Below are positions 24,017 to 31,667 of a stretch of DNA of 45,854 nucleotides, one piece after another. A program made the position numbers and the translations under genes. This stretch comes from an uncultured Paracoccaceae bacterium (GTDB taxonomy: Bacteria > Pseudomonadota > Alphaproteobacteria > Rhodobacterales > Rhodobacteraceae), in NCBI GenBank assembly GCA_937922155.1, contig CAKZVL010000121.1:1-45854 (forward strand). The letters are read 5' to 3'. The notes under the pieces are model-generated. The model saw nothing but the letters and a program-made list of their open reading frames with translations. It did no database searches and was not told the origin of the DNA. Numbering within the stretch: the first letter of the stretch is position 1; each line of letters starts with the position of its first letter.

Positions 24017-25414
24017 ATGAATTGGGACGAATACGCCAAATGGAGCAAACAAATTGCAGATTGGGGTGCGCAGTACCACAAAACGCTGCCCGAACGCCCT
24101 GTGCGTGCTCAAACAGCTCAAGGTGAAATTGCCGCACAAATTCCGACGTCCCCACCAGAGACGGGCGAAGATATGGCCGCAATTCTCCAAGATTTTGACG
24201 ATGTAATCATGCCCGGCATGACCCATTGGCAGCACCCGCGTTTCTTTGCCTATTTTCCAGCAAATGCGACACCGCCGTCCATGCTCGCAGAACAATTGGT
24301 CAACACCGTCGCAGCGCAATGCATGTTGTGGCAAACGTCGCCCGCGGCGACGGAACTTGAAGGCGTCACAGTTGATTGGCTGCGCCAAGCGCTTGGGTTG
24401 GCTGAGGGGTTTACAGGCGTAATCCAAGACAGTGCGTCGTCTGCCACATTATCGGCGGTTCTCACGATGCGAGAAAGAGCGACGGGATACACCGGAAACA
24501 AGGACGGGCTTTCCAACAAGGCGCATATGCGGATCTACTGTTCAACAGAGGTGCATTCTTCTATCGATCGCGCGTGTTGGGTCGCAGGAATAGGACAGGC
24601 CAATCTTGTCAAAATACCGACCCAGGGTGGGCATCATTCCATTGACACCAAAGCGCTGGCAGCAGCTATTGCAGCGGATCTCGCGGCCGGCCACATACCG
24701 GCAGGTGTTATTGCCATTACAGGGGGAACAGGTATTGGCGCATCGGACGACTTACAGTCCGTCTTGGAGGTCGCACAAAAGTACGACCTCTACACACATC
24801 TCGACGCCGCTTGGGCTGGATCAGCCATGATCTGCCCCGAATTTCGCGCACCGTTTTGGCGTGGTGTAGATGGGTTTGACAGCATTGTTTTCAACCCGCA
24901 CAAATGGCTTGGCGCGCAGTTTGATTGTTCAGTCCAGTTTCTGCGAGACGCGACGCCACAGCTCAATACGCTCAAAATTCAACCGGAATATCTTAGGACA
25001 ACTGGCGATGCATTGACCAATTATTCCGAATGGACCATTCCGCTTGGACGCAGATTCCGGGCTTTAAAGATATGGTTCCTAATGCGATCTTACGGCCTTG
25101 AGGAATTGCGAACACGCATTCGCAATCATGTGCGGTGGGCTCAAGAACTTTGCGAAACTCTCCGCTCTATGGAAGGGTTTGCGATCACATCTGAACCTAT
25201 CCTAAGCCTGTTCACCTTCCGCGTCATTGGCAGCGATACCGATCAACAACTATTGGTCGATGCAATCAATGATGACGGTCGCATTTACCTAACACAGGGC
25301 GCGCTCCTGGGCCGCAAGGTTATCCGCTTTCAAGTGGGGCAATTTGATACGACACGCGATGACGTGATGATGAGCAGTGACGTCATTCGCCAAGTCTGGG
25401 AGACACTCAAATGA
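24017..25414 (+). CDS. aromatic-L-amino-acid decarboxylase-like PLP enzyme (group II)
   Basis: The 465-residue protein is a group II PLP decarboxylase. HLDAAWAGSAMICPE and PHKWLG (PLP Lys296) are the signatures; the later PEYLRTTGD and WTIPLGRRFRALKIWF closely follow the DOPA/tryptophan decarboxylase pattern, with the Tyr of PEYL in the place of the catalytic-loop Tyr332 of animal DDC. It should convert an aromatic amino acid (tyrosine, DOPA, tryptophan or 5-hydroxytryptophan) to the amine. ATG 24017 is preferred; a TTG further up would overlap hpaD. Its place between hpaD and the hpaG-like gene is unusual and points to an amine such as dopamine as precursor of homoprotocatechuate. An arylacetaldehyde-synthase activity is an alternative, since that uses the same fold. 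Confidence 0.88.
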   Translation: MNWDEYAKWSKQIADWGAQYHKTLPERPVRAQTAQGEIAAQIPTSPPETGEDMAAILQDFDDVIMPGMTHWQHPRFFAYFPANATPPSMLAEQLVNTVAAQCMLWQTSPAATELEGVTVDWLRQALGLAEGFTGVIQDSASSATLSAVLTMRERATGYTGNKDGLSNKAHMRIYCSTEVHSSIDRACWVAGIGQANLVKIPTQGGHHSIDTKALAAAIAADLAAGHIPAGVIAITGGTGIGASDDLQSVLEVAQKYDLYTHLDAAWAGSAMICPEFRAPFWRGVDGFDSIVFNPHKWLGAQFDCSVQFLRDATPQLNTLKIQPEYLRTTGDALTNYSEWTIPLGRRFRALKIWFLMRSYGLEELRTRIRNHVRWAQELCETLRSMEGFAITSEPILSLFTFRVIGSDTDQQLLVDAINDDGRIYLTQGALLGRKVIRFQVGQFDTTRDDVMMSSDVIRQVWETLK

Positions 25415-26265
25415 AATTCGCAACCTATTTCCATGCGGGCGCGCAGTTTTACGGCGCGGTCAGTGACGCCGGCATGATTGCTTTGAACGATGAGTTTTCT
25501 CACTGGCCAACATTGCTTGACGCCGTGCAGGCCAATGGCCTTAGTGATTTGGCAAAGGTCGCCGCGAAAAAGACTGTGACACATTCCGATTTTTCCTACG
25601 ATATGGTTCTTCCAAATGCACGCCGCATCCTATGCGTGGGGGTCAATTTTCCAGACCGTAACGCTGAATACAAAGACGGCACTGAGCAGCCAAAATTCAT
25701 GTCATTGTTTCCCCGGTTTGCGTCCGGCTTCACAGGCCATGATTGCCCGCTGATCCGCCCGCCCGAAAGTCATCAATTGGACTATGAGGGAGAGGTTGCA
25801 ATCGTGATTGGCAAGGCAGGACGGCGTATCAACCAATCCGACGCCTACAACCATATCGCAGCGATCACCGTCTGCAATGAAGGTACGATCCGAGATTGGG
25901 TGCGCCACGCAAAGTTTAACGTCACACAAGGAAAGAACTGGGATAGTTCGGCAGCCATGGGGCCTTGGTTGGTGCCATTTACGCATGCGAGCCAATTGGA
26001 TGATGCCCGTATCGTTACACGCGTTAACGGTGAAGTACGCCAAGATGACATGTTGTCCCGTATGATGCATCCAATACGACGTGAAATTGAATACATCTCG
26101 ACGTTCATGACGCTTCAGCCCGGCGATATTATCGTGACCGGTACGCCGACGGGGTCCGGCGCGCGTCTTGATCCACCACAATTCTTGAAACCGGGGGACA
26201 TCGTTGAGGTTGAGGTCAACACAATTGGTACGCTGCGCAATACAATCGCGGACGAAACGTTATGA
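25411..26265 (+). CDS. hpaG: fumarylacetoacetate hydrolase-family protein, HpaG-like decarboxylase/isomerase
   Basis: The 284-residue protein is an FAH-superfamily enzyme. The metal site is set by LDYEGEVAIVIG, and GDIIVTGTPTGSG and FLKPGDIVEVEV complete the domain. In the pathway HpaG decarboxylates 5-oxopent-3-ene-1,2,5-tricarboxylate and isomerises the product. Enterobacterial HpaG has two fused FAH domains (about 430 residues); this one has a single catalytic domain preceded by about 65 extra residues, so the exact step is inferred from position. It overlaps the decarboxylase and hpaH genes by four bases on each side. Alternative: acylpyruvase or another FAH hydrolase. Confidence 0.78.
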   Translation: MKFATYFHAGAQFYGAVSDAGMIALNDEFSHWPTLLDAVQANGLSDLAKVAAKKTVTHSDFSYDMVLPNARRILCVGVNFPDRNAEYKDGTEQPKFMSLFPRFASGFTGHDCPLIRPPESHQLDYEGEVAIVIGKAGRRINQSDAYNHIAAITVCNEGTIRDWVRHAKFNVTQGKNWDSSAAMGPWLVPFTHASQLDDARIVTRVNGEVRQDDMLSRMMHPIRREIEYISTFMTLQPGDIIVTGTPTGSGARLDPPQFLKPGDIVEVEVNTIGTLRNTIADETL

Positions 26266-27062
26266 CCCCAAAAGATCATGCCCAAGCCGCAGCCGATCTT
26301 CTGCGCGCAGAAGAAACCGGAACACAGATTGGCCTTTTGACAAAACGCCATCCCGAAATGGGGATGCACGACGCATACGCGGTCCAAAATGAGATCTATC
26401 GCGCGAAACTGAAACAGGGGCGCGCGGTCGTTGGTTGGAAAATCGGACTGACGTCAAAAGCAATGCAATATGCGCTAAACATCGACACTCCAGACAGTGG
26501 CATCCTGTTTAATGATATGGTGTTCGATCACGGCGCGATTGTCCCCAAGGGCCGATTTATTCAGCCACGGATCGAGGCAGAGATTGCCTTCGTCCTGAAA
26601 TCCGCCATCGGTGGAAAGGATGTGACGCGGGACATGGTGATTGCGGCGACAGACTATGTGGCACCCTCTATCGAAATTCTCGACACGCGCATTTTGCGGG
26701 TCGATCCTGAAACCAAAAACACACGGACGGTCTTTGACACCATCAGCGACAATGCGGCCAATGCAGGTGTCGTGCTCGGGCCGCAACGTCATGCGATAGA
26801 TGCCTTCGACTTGCGTTGGGTCGGTGCGATAACCACCCGTGACGGCGAGGTGGAAGAAACCGGTCTTGGTGCAGGCGTGTTGAACGATCCCATCGAAAGT
26901 GTCGTCTGGCTTGCTCACCGCATGGCGCAGTATGGCCAAATAATTGAGCCCGGTCAGGTGGTCCTATCTGGCAGCTTCATTCGCCCCGTCGAATGCCCGT
27001 CTGGCAGCGAGATTTCTGCAGATTTTGGCGACTTCGGTCGCGTCGACCTTACATTCGAATAG
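26262..27062 (+). CDS. hpaH: 2-oxohepta-3-ene-1,7-dioate hydratase
   Basis: The 266-residue protein matches HpaH/MhpD-type 2-oxo-dienoate hydratases, a branch of the FAH fold that adds water across the diene before aldol cleavage. Conserved parts are GWKIGLTSKAMQ, QPRIEAEIAFVL (metal glutamates), SIEILDTRI and the C-terminal GQVVLSGSFIRPV. It is the last gene of the hpa operon. The next enzyme, HpaI aldolase, is not encoded here; the following gene is on the other strand 66 bases on. I see no clear terminator in that gap. Confidence 0.9.
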   Translation: MTPKDHAQAAADLLRAEETGTQIGLLTKRHPEMGMHDAYAVQNEIYRAKLKQGRAVVGWKIGLTSKAMQYALNIDTPDSGILFNDMVFDHGAIVPKGRFIQPRIEAEIAFVLKSAIGGKDVTRDMVIAATDYVAPSIEILDTRILRVDPETKNTRTVFDTISDNAANAGVVLGPQRHAIDAFDLRWVGAITTRDGEVEETGLGAGVLNDPIESVVWLAHRMAQYGQIIEPGQVVLSGSFIRPVECPSGSEISADFGDFGRVDLTFE

Positions 27063-27128
27063 GGGCACCAAACTTGCCGACATCCACCGATCCATTCAAA
27101 CCTGCGATAAATGTCAATGGCCTATCAC

Positions 27129-28529
27129 CTAGGCCAGACTGGGCAACCACAACACAATCATCGGGAACGCGACCAGCAGCGCAATTGTGATCGCATCCGC
27201 GATAAAGAACGGCATCACGCCTTTGAACACGTCCTGAACGGTCAGGTCATCGCGTACCCCCGCGACAACAAAACAGTTCAGTCCAATGGGCGGCGTGATC
27301 AGACAAAACTCTGCCATCTTCACCACCAAAATCCCAAACCAAATGGCACACATTGGCCCCGACATACCAAAGGCACTGTCCGCCGCACTCACCGCTTCGC
27401 CACCGTTCAGGGCCATGACAGCCGGATAAACCACGGGCAGCGTCAATAGCAGCATCCCAATGGCATCCATAAACATGCCCAGCACGGCATAGGCCCGCAG
27501 AATACAAATCAGGATCAGCATCGGCGACATGGTCAGCGACGTGATCCAGTCAGAAAACGCGCTGGGCAAGTCGGCAAATCCAAGGAAGCGAACGTAAATC
27601 AGCACACCCCAGATGATGGTAAAAATCATCACGCTCAGCTTGGCTGTTTCCAGCAACGCATCGCGCAGCTGCGGCCAACGCATCCCCTGATACAGCGCCA
27701 TGAGAAAGACGACAAAGGCACCAATCGCACCGCCCTCGGTCGGCGTGCCCCATGCGTCGCCGCCAAACGGGTTATAGACAAACAAGATGATGATCAGCAC
27801 AACGAAAACAATGGGCAGGGCAGGCGGCAAGGATGCAAAGCGCTCGCGCCATGTGTAACCCGTAACCGGCGGGCCAAAGCCTTTGATCGTCAAGGCCATC
27901 CCAATGATGAGGGAAGCGTAAACCAAAGCAGAAAACGCACCGGGAATGAACCCTGCCAACAGCAATTTACCGACGTCCTGTTCTACGATAATCGCATAGA
28001 TCACCAAAATCGCAGACGGCGGGATCAACGACGCGAGCGTCCCCGCCGCCGCCACAACACCTGCGGCGAATTGCTTGTTATACCCGATCTTGAGCATTTC
28101 AGGGATCGCGATCCGCGCAAAAACGGCAGAGGTCGCAACAGACGCGCCGGACACCGCCGCAAAGCCTGCGGTGGCAAAAACGGTAGAAACGGCCAAGCCA
28201 CCGGGCACCCACGCGATCCAGCGCTTTGCAGCTTCAAACAACGCTTTGGTCAGGCCCGCGTAATACGCAAGATAGCCGATCAAGATGAACGTCGGGATCA
28301 ATGACAGGGCTTGGCTCGACACTTTGGAATGGGGCACTTGTCCCGCTGTCTTAACAGCGACACCCAAAGCCCAGCCAAAATCGTCAATGCCGTAATCCTT
28401 GCGCGCCCAGAAAATCCAAATCAGGCCTATCAACCCGGCAAGCCCTGCGGCAAAGGCGACGCGCATACCAAGGACGATCATCACCAGCATACCGCCAGTA
28501 ACCCATAGGCCAATATCAATCGGTTCCAT
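27129..28529 (-). CDS. dctM: TRAP transporter large permease DctM
   Basis: The 466-residue polytopic protein (about 12 membrane segments) is the large subunit of a TRAP transporter, which uses a sodium gradient to take up the solute delivered by DctP. Typical DctM stretches are the N-terminal GMRVAFAAGLAGLIG, IPTFILIGYLAYYAG, VSGASVATSAVFARIAIPEM and the C-terminal ITPPIGLNCFVVAGV. Its start overlaps the dctQ stop by one base (TAATG). It ends the dct operon and faces hpaH. Dicarboxylates are the default guess for the substrate because of the DctB/DctD pair, but TRAP systems also carry aromatic acids. Confidence 0.93.
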   Translation of the reverse strand: MEPIDIGLWVTGGMLVMIVLGMRVAFAAGLAGLIGLIWIFWARKDYGIDDFGWALGVAVKTAGQVPHSKVSSQALSLIPTFILIGYLAYYAGLTKALFEAAKRWIAWVPGGLAVSTVFATAGFAAVSGASVATSAVFARIAIPEMLKIGYNKQFAAGVVAAAGTLASLIPPSAILVIYAIIVEQDVGKLLLAGFIPGAFSALVYASLIIGMALTIKGFGPPVTGYTWRERFASLPPALPIVFVVLIIILFVYNPFGGDAWGTPTEGGAIGAFVVFLMALYQGMRWPQLRDALLETAKLSVMIFTIIWGVLIYVRFLGFADLPSAFSDWITSLTMSPMLILICILRAYAVLGMFMDAIGMLLLTLPVVYPAVMALNGGEAVSAADSAFGMSGPMCAIWFGILVVKMAEFCLITPPIGLNCFVVAGVRDDLTVQDVFKGVMPFFIADAITIALLVAFPMIVLWLPSLA

Positions 28530-29152
28530 TAGTCGGCCTCACTTAATTGTTCGGCTTCCATACGCGCCTGCGTTGCCGCATCCGCAATCAGTGGAACAGC
28601 GATGGCTTGTCCTGTCACAGCAGCACGCGCGTAAGCCCAAACCTGCAAACACAGGCGCAGGCACAATACGGCAAAGGCAACAGGCGCCAGCAGTTTGGCA
28701 GGCCAGATGGGCAAGGCTATATCCATCGAACTGTCCCGGCTCCACATCGGGGCGGCGAAATCAAAACTGCGCTGAAAATGCGCCCATGTGCCCCAGACAA
28801 GCAGCGCCATCAGCAATAAGACAGCCAAGGTCGTGATCATTTCCACGATATAAAGGACCCGCCCGCGTAGCTGCCCAACGACGATATCCATCCGGATGTG
28901 GCCGCCTTCGCGCATCACAAACGAAATTCCCATAAACGCGATCAGCGGCATCGCCTGTTCAATCCAGTCCACATAGCCCGGCAATGGCGCGTTCATCGCA
29001 TTTCGACCCGTGACAGACACCACCGCGAGCAGCATCAACGAAAACACCGCAAGCCCACTGACAAGGGCAAGGCCGCGTTCAATCGTCATCAGCTTGTGGT
29101 CAAGTTTGCTGAGCGCACTCTCGTCGCTTAGCACCAAAGATGCAGTCGCCAT
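28529..29152 (-). CDS. dctQ: TRAP transporter small permease DctQ
   Basis: The 207-residue protein has four membrane segments and the DctQ signature VDWIEQAMPLIAFMGISFVMREGGHIRMD. The frame can be extended to 29218, but that would place the start in the hairpin region; ATG 29152 with a purine-rich stretch upstream is chosen. DctQ forms the membrane domain together with DctM. A long N-terminal part (about 25 residues) precedes the first membrane helix. Confidence 0.88.
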   Translation of the reverse strand: MATASLVLSDESALSKLDHKLMTIERGLALVSGLAVFSLMLLAVVSVTGRNAMNAPLPGYVDWIEQAMPLIAFMGISFVMREGGHIRMDIVVGQLRGRVLYIVEMITTLAVLLLMALLVWGTWAHFQRSFDFAAPMWSRDSSMDIALPIWPAKLLAPVAFAVLCLRLCLQVWAYARAAVTGQAIAVPLIADAATQARMEAEQLSEAD

Positions 29153-29183
29153 AAGGCCTCTCAAACATTGGAAACGAAAAAGG

Positions 29184-29213
29184 AAGGGGGAAACCCCGCA
29201 GCCAAAGCTGCGG
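29184..29213 (-). terminator. hairpin between dctP and dctQ
   Basis: A 7-bp stem CCGCAGC (29196-29202) / GCTGCGG (29207-29213) with a 4-base loop lies 20 bases after the dctP stop. An alternative GGGG-AAA-CCCC hairpin overlaps it. Without a T run it probably gives partial termination or protects the dctP mRNA end, so that the binding protein is made in excess over the permeases, as is common in TRAP operons. Confidence 0.55.
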
Positions 29214-29232
29214 AGCACCCGAGAGAAGCGAT

Positions 29233-30243
29233 TTAGTTCGCGTCTGCGATCATACCTGTGACAAGATCATAAAGCTCTTGCGCAGGCAGGCCAGCGGCCG
29301 AGTTCTGCTCTAGCCATGCAGCTGCGGCAGGTTCCGCTGCGGCTGATTTGAACGCTTCGATTTCAGAATCCGCAAACGTCACTTGGGTGATTCCACGCTC
29401 TTCCAGCGCAGGGCCCCATGCGTCCATTGTCGCACCGTTATAATTGGCGATGTAGTGATCCAATGATTCATCAATGGACCCCATCAATGCCTCGCGGTGA
29501 TCATCGCTCAACCCTTCCAGGGCGTCTGTGTTCACAACAACAGGGCAGTTCACAGTGCCGGGGTTCAGGTTGGTCGTCCACCATGTGCCGTTTTCGATTG
29601 TGCCAAAGGACATGTGCGCGTGCGGGGCAAAGCTGACCGCCTTAACAACACCAGAATCCATCGCCTGACGCACTTCGGTCGCTGACATGGATGTTGGAAC
29701 AGCACCCACCGCTTCCATCGCCGCGCCGATACCACCGGTTGCACGAACGCTCAGACCTTCGAAATCCGCCAAGGTGGATGGCGCATCGCCGACACCGACG
29801 ATGTTATATTGTGGCAATGGTGACGGCATCAGCAGTGTCGCGTTCCAACGGCCAAGATCGGCGACAGTGGCCGGATGGCTGTAAACCGCCATCGACAATT
29901 CGACTTCCTGCTCCAGCGATGTCACGCCAAGGAATGGCAGCTCCAGCACTGTGATGGATGGGTTCTTGTCGCGGTGATAGCCCGCACAGAATTGCGCCAT
30001 TTCGAACGCGCCAATTGAAATCCCGTCAAGGTTTTCGCGGTTCGCGGACAAACCACCATAGCTGATGTTCAATGTGAATTCGCCGTTGGTCTTTTCCGAC
30101 ACCAGCTCTGCCAGTTTTTCAACGTGGGCTGTGAACGCGCGTGGCGATCCCCACAAAGATACGTTCCATTCTTCGGCCACAGCTGTCGTCGCAAAGCCGG
30201 CGGCAAGTGCGGCGATGGCCACACGGTTCATATACTTATTCAT
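29233..30243 (-). CDS. dctP: TRAP transporter solute-binding protein DctP
   Basis: The 336-residue protein has a Sec signal peptide (MNKYMNR, hydrophobic core, AVAEEW with a cut at about residue 23) and the TRAP P-subunit fold, with FEGLSVRATGG carrying the conserved Arg that binds the solute carboxylate. ATG 30243 follows GGGAGGA, a strong ribosome site; a longer frame to 30303 lacks one. It is first in dctPQM, downstream of the dctBD regulators on the same strand, with about 130 bases between that should hold its promoter. It catches the solute in the periplasm. Confidence 0.9.
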   Translation of the reverse strand: MNKYMNRVAIAALAAGFATTAVAEEWNVSLWGSPRAFTAHVEKLAELVSEKTNGEFTLNISYGGLSANRENLDGISIGAFEMAQFCAGYHRDKNPSITVLELPFLGVTSLEQEVELSMAVYSHPATVADLGRWNATLLMPSPLPQYNIVGVGDAPSTLADFEGLSVRATGGIGAAMEAVGAVPTSMSATEVRQAMDSGVVKAVSFAPHAHMSFGTIENGTWWTTNLNPGTVNCPVVVNTDALEGLSDDHREALMGSIDESLDHYIANYNGATMDAWGPALEERGITQVTFADSEIEAFKSAAAEPAAAAWLEQNSAAGLPAQELYDLVTGMIADAN

Positions 30244-30374
30244 TTTCGATTTCCTCCCAAGAATATCGTGCTGGTCATTAAAACCCAGATTAGACCGGAC
30301 CACCCATGAAGAAAAGTGCCCGAGGTTTCATCGCTACCCTGCGGATTCTCGCAGAGGGCGCAAACGCTCGAAAA

Positions 30375-31667
30375 CTAAAGCAAAGAGCCCTTATCAAGCC
30401 CAAGTTTCACAATCTTTTCGTTCAATGTCCGCCGCCCAATACCAAGCGCTTGGGCCGTGTCATCCATCCGCCCTGCATGCGCCTTAATCGCTTTGCTGAT
30501 CATCTGACGCTCAAACGCGGCGATGGCCTCGCGCAGGCCCGGACGCCTCGCCGGATCGAGGGAGGCCCCGTCAAGCGCCTCTTTCACAGACCCCACCCCT
30601 TGCTTTGACATCATCACCGTGCGTTGCGCAACTTGACGCAATTCCCGCACATTGCCCGGCCAATCATGCGCGATCAGCGCGGCAACCTCTGCCTGCGTCA
30701 ATTCCGGTACGCCCGTTTCATAAAGTGTCGAATACTCGCCAAGAAAGCGCACCATCAACAATGCGATATCGTCAGGGCGCGCGCGCAGTGATGGCAAGCG
30801 CAATTCAAACCCCCGCAACCGGAACAGCAAATCCTGCCGGAACCGCCCTTCATTTACAGCGATGTTGGGGTCTTCATTGGTGGCGGCAACAATACGAATA
30901 TCAGCCCGCTCCGGTACACCTTCGCCCGCATTCAAAAACTCTCCATGGTCGACCAGTCGCAAGAGCGATGTTTGCAAATCCGGGGCAGAGGCGCAGATCT
31001 CATCAAGGAACAAAGTCCCCCCCGCCACGCTGCGCGCGATATGGGGCAGGTTTTCAATCGTCATCTGTGCGGCATTCACCGCAACAAACGGCGCGTCACA
31101 CCGCGCCGACAAATCATGAACCGCCCGCGCGACAAGGTCCTTACCGCTGCCCGTTTCGCCCTGAATGAACACCGACGCATCGCCCCCCGCGACCATCGCG
31201 ATGGTGTCCCGCAGTCGTTGCATTTCCGGCGTCTGCCCCAACAACACCCGATCCAAACCGGATATCTGCTGCAGCCTTTCTTTCAAACGTGCATTGCTTT
31301 GGCGCATCTGATGTTGTTCGCCAGCATGGGACAAAACCAACAACAGCCGCTTTGGATCATAAGGCTTTTCAATAAAACTATAGGCACCATGGTTCATCGC
31401 CTCCACTGCCGTGGGAATGTCCCCATGGGCGGAAATCAAAACAATCGGCGGCGCCATCTCTAACGACTGCAGCAACTCAATCCCGGTCATGTCTGGCATA
31501 CGCACATCGGACAAAATGACGTCCGGCTGAAACTGCGTGATCCAACGCTCTGCATCCGTCGCGCGCGACAAGGCCTTGGCGACCCAACCAGAGGCTTCGA
31601 TCAAATCCACCAGCGAATTGCGCATCAACCGATCGTCATCAATAATCAGAACACGATACTGGCTCAT
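30375..31667 (-). CDS. dctD: DctD-type response regulator lacking the GAFTGA loop
   Basis: The 430-residue protein has a receiver domain (phospho-acceptor Asp54, LSDVRMP), an AAA+ ATPase domain with Walker A GETGSGKD at 170-177 and Walker B GGTLFLDE at 216-223, and a Fis-type helix-turn-helix (AQALGIGRRTLNEKI). Between FVAVNAA and GGTLFLDE only about 17 residues occur; the normal stretch of about 40 with GAFTGA, which touches sigma-54, is absent. The protein is thus DctD by architecture but should not open sigma-54 promoters; it may act on the sigma-70 enzyme, as described for Rhodobacter capsulatus NtrC. It overlaps dctB by four bases and probably controls the adjacent dctPQM. Confidence 0.88.
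   Translation of the reverse strand: MSQYRVLIIDDDRLMRNSLVDLIEASGWVAKALSRATDAERWITQFQPDVILSDVRMPDMTGIELLQSLEMAPPIVLISAHGDIPTAVEAMNHGAYSFIEKPYDPKRLLLVLSHAGEQHQMRQSNARLKERLQQISGLDRVLLGQTPEMQRLRDTIAMVAGGDASVFIQGETGSGKDLVARAVHDLSARCDAPFVAVNAAQMTIENLPHIARSVAGGTLFLDEICASAPDLQTSLLRLVDHGEFLNAGEGVPERADIRIVAATNEDPNIAVNEGRFRQDLLFRLRGFELRLPSLRARPDDIALLMVRFLGEYSTLYETGVPELTQAEVAALIAHDWPGNVRELRQVAQRTVMMSKQGVGSVKEALDGASLDPARRPGLREAIAAFERQMISKAIKAHAGRMDDTAQALGIGRRTLNEKIVKLGLDKGSLL

Noticed and set aside
30310-30330. Sigma-54 (-24/-12) promoter upstream of dctP
   Set aside because: On the minus strand GGGCAC is followed at the right distance by TTCAT instead of TTGC; the GC dinucleotide is missing, and the regulator lacks GAFTGA.
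30605-31168. A 187-codon plus-strand frame
   Set aside because: It is antisense to the AAA+ domain of the DctD-type gene; Pro/Ser/Arg-rich with no recognisable motif.
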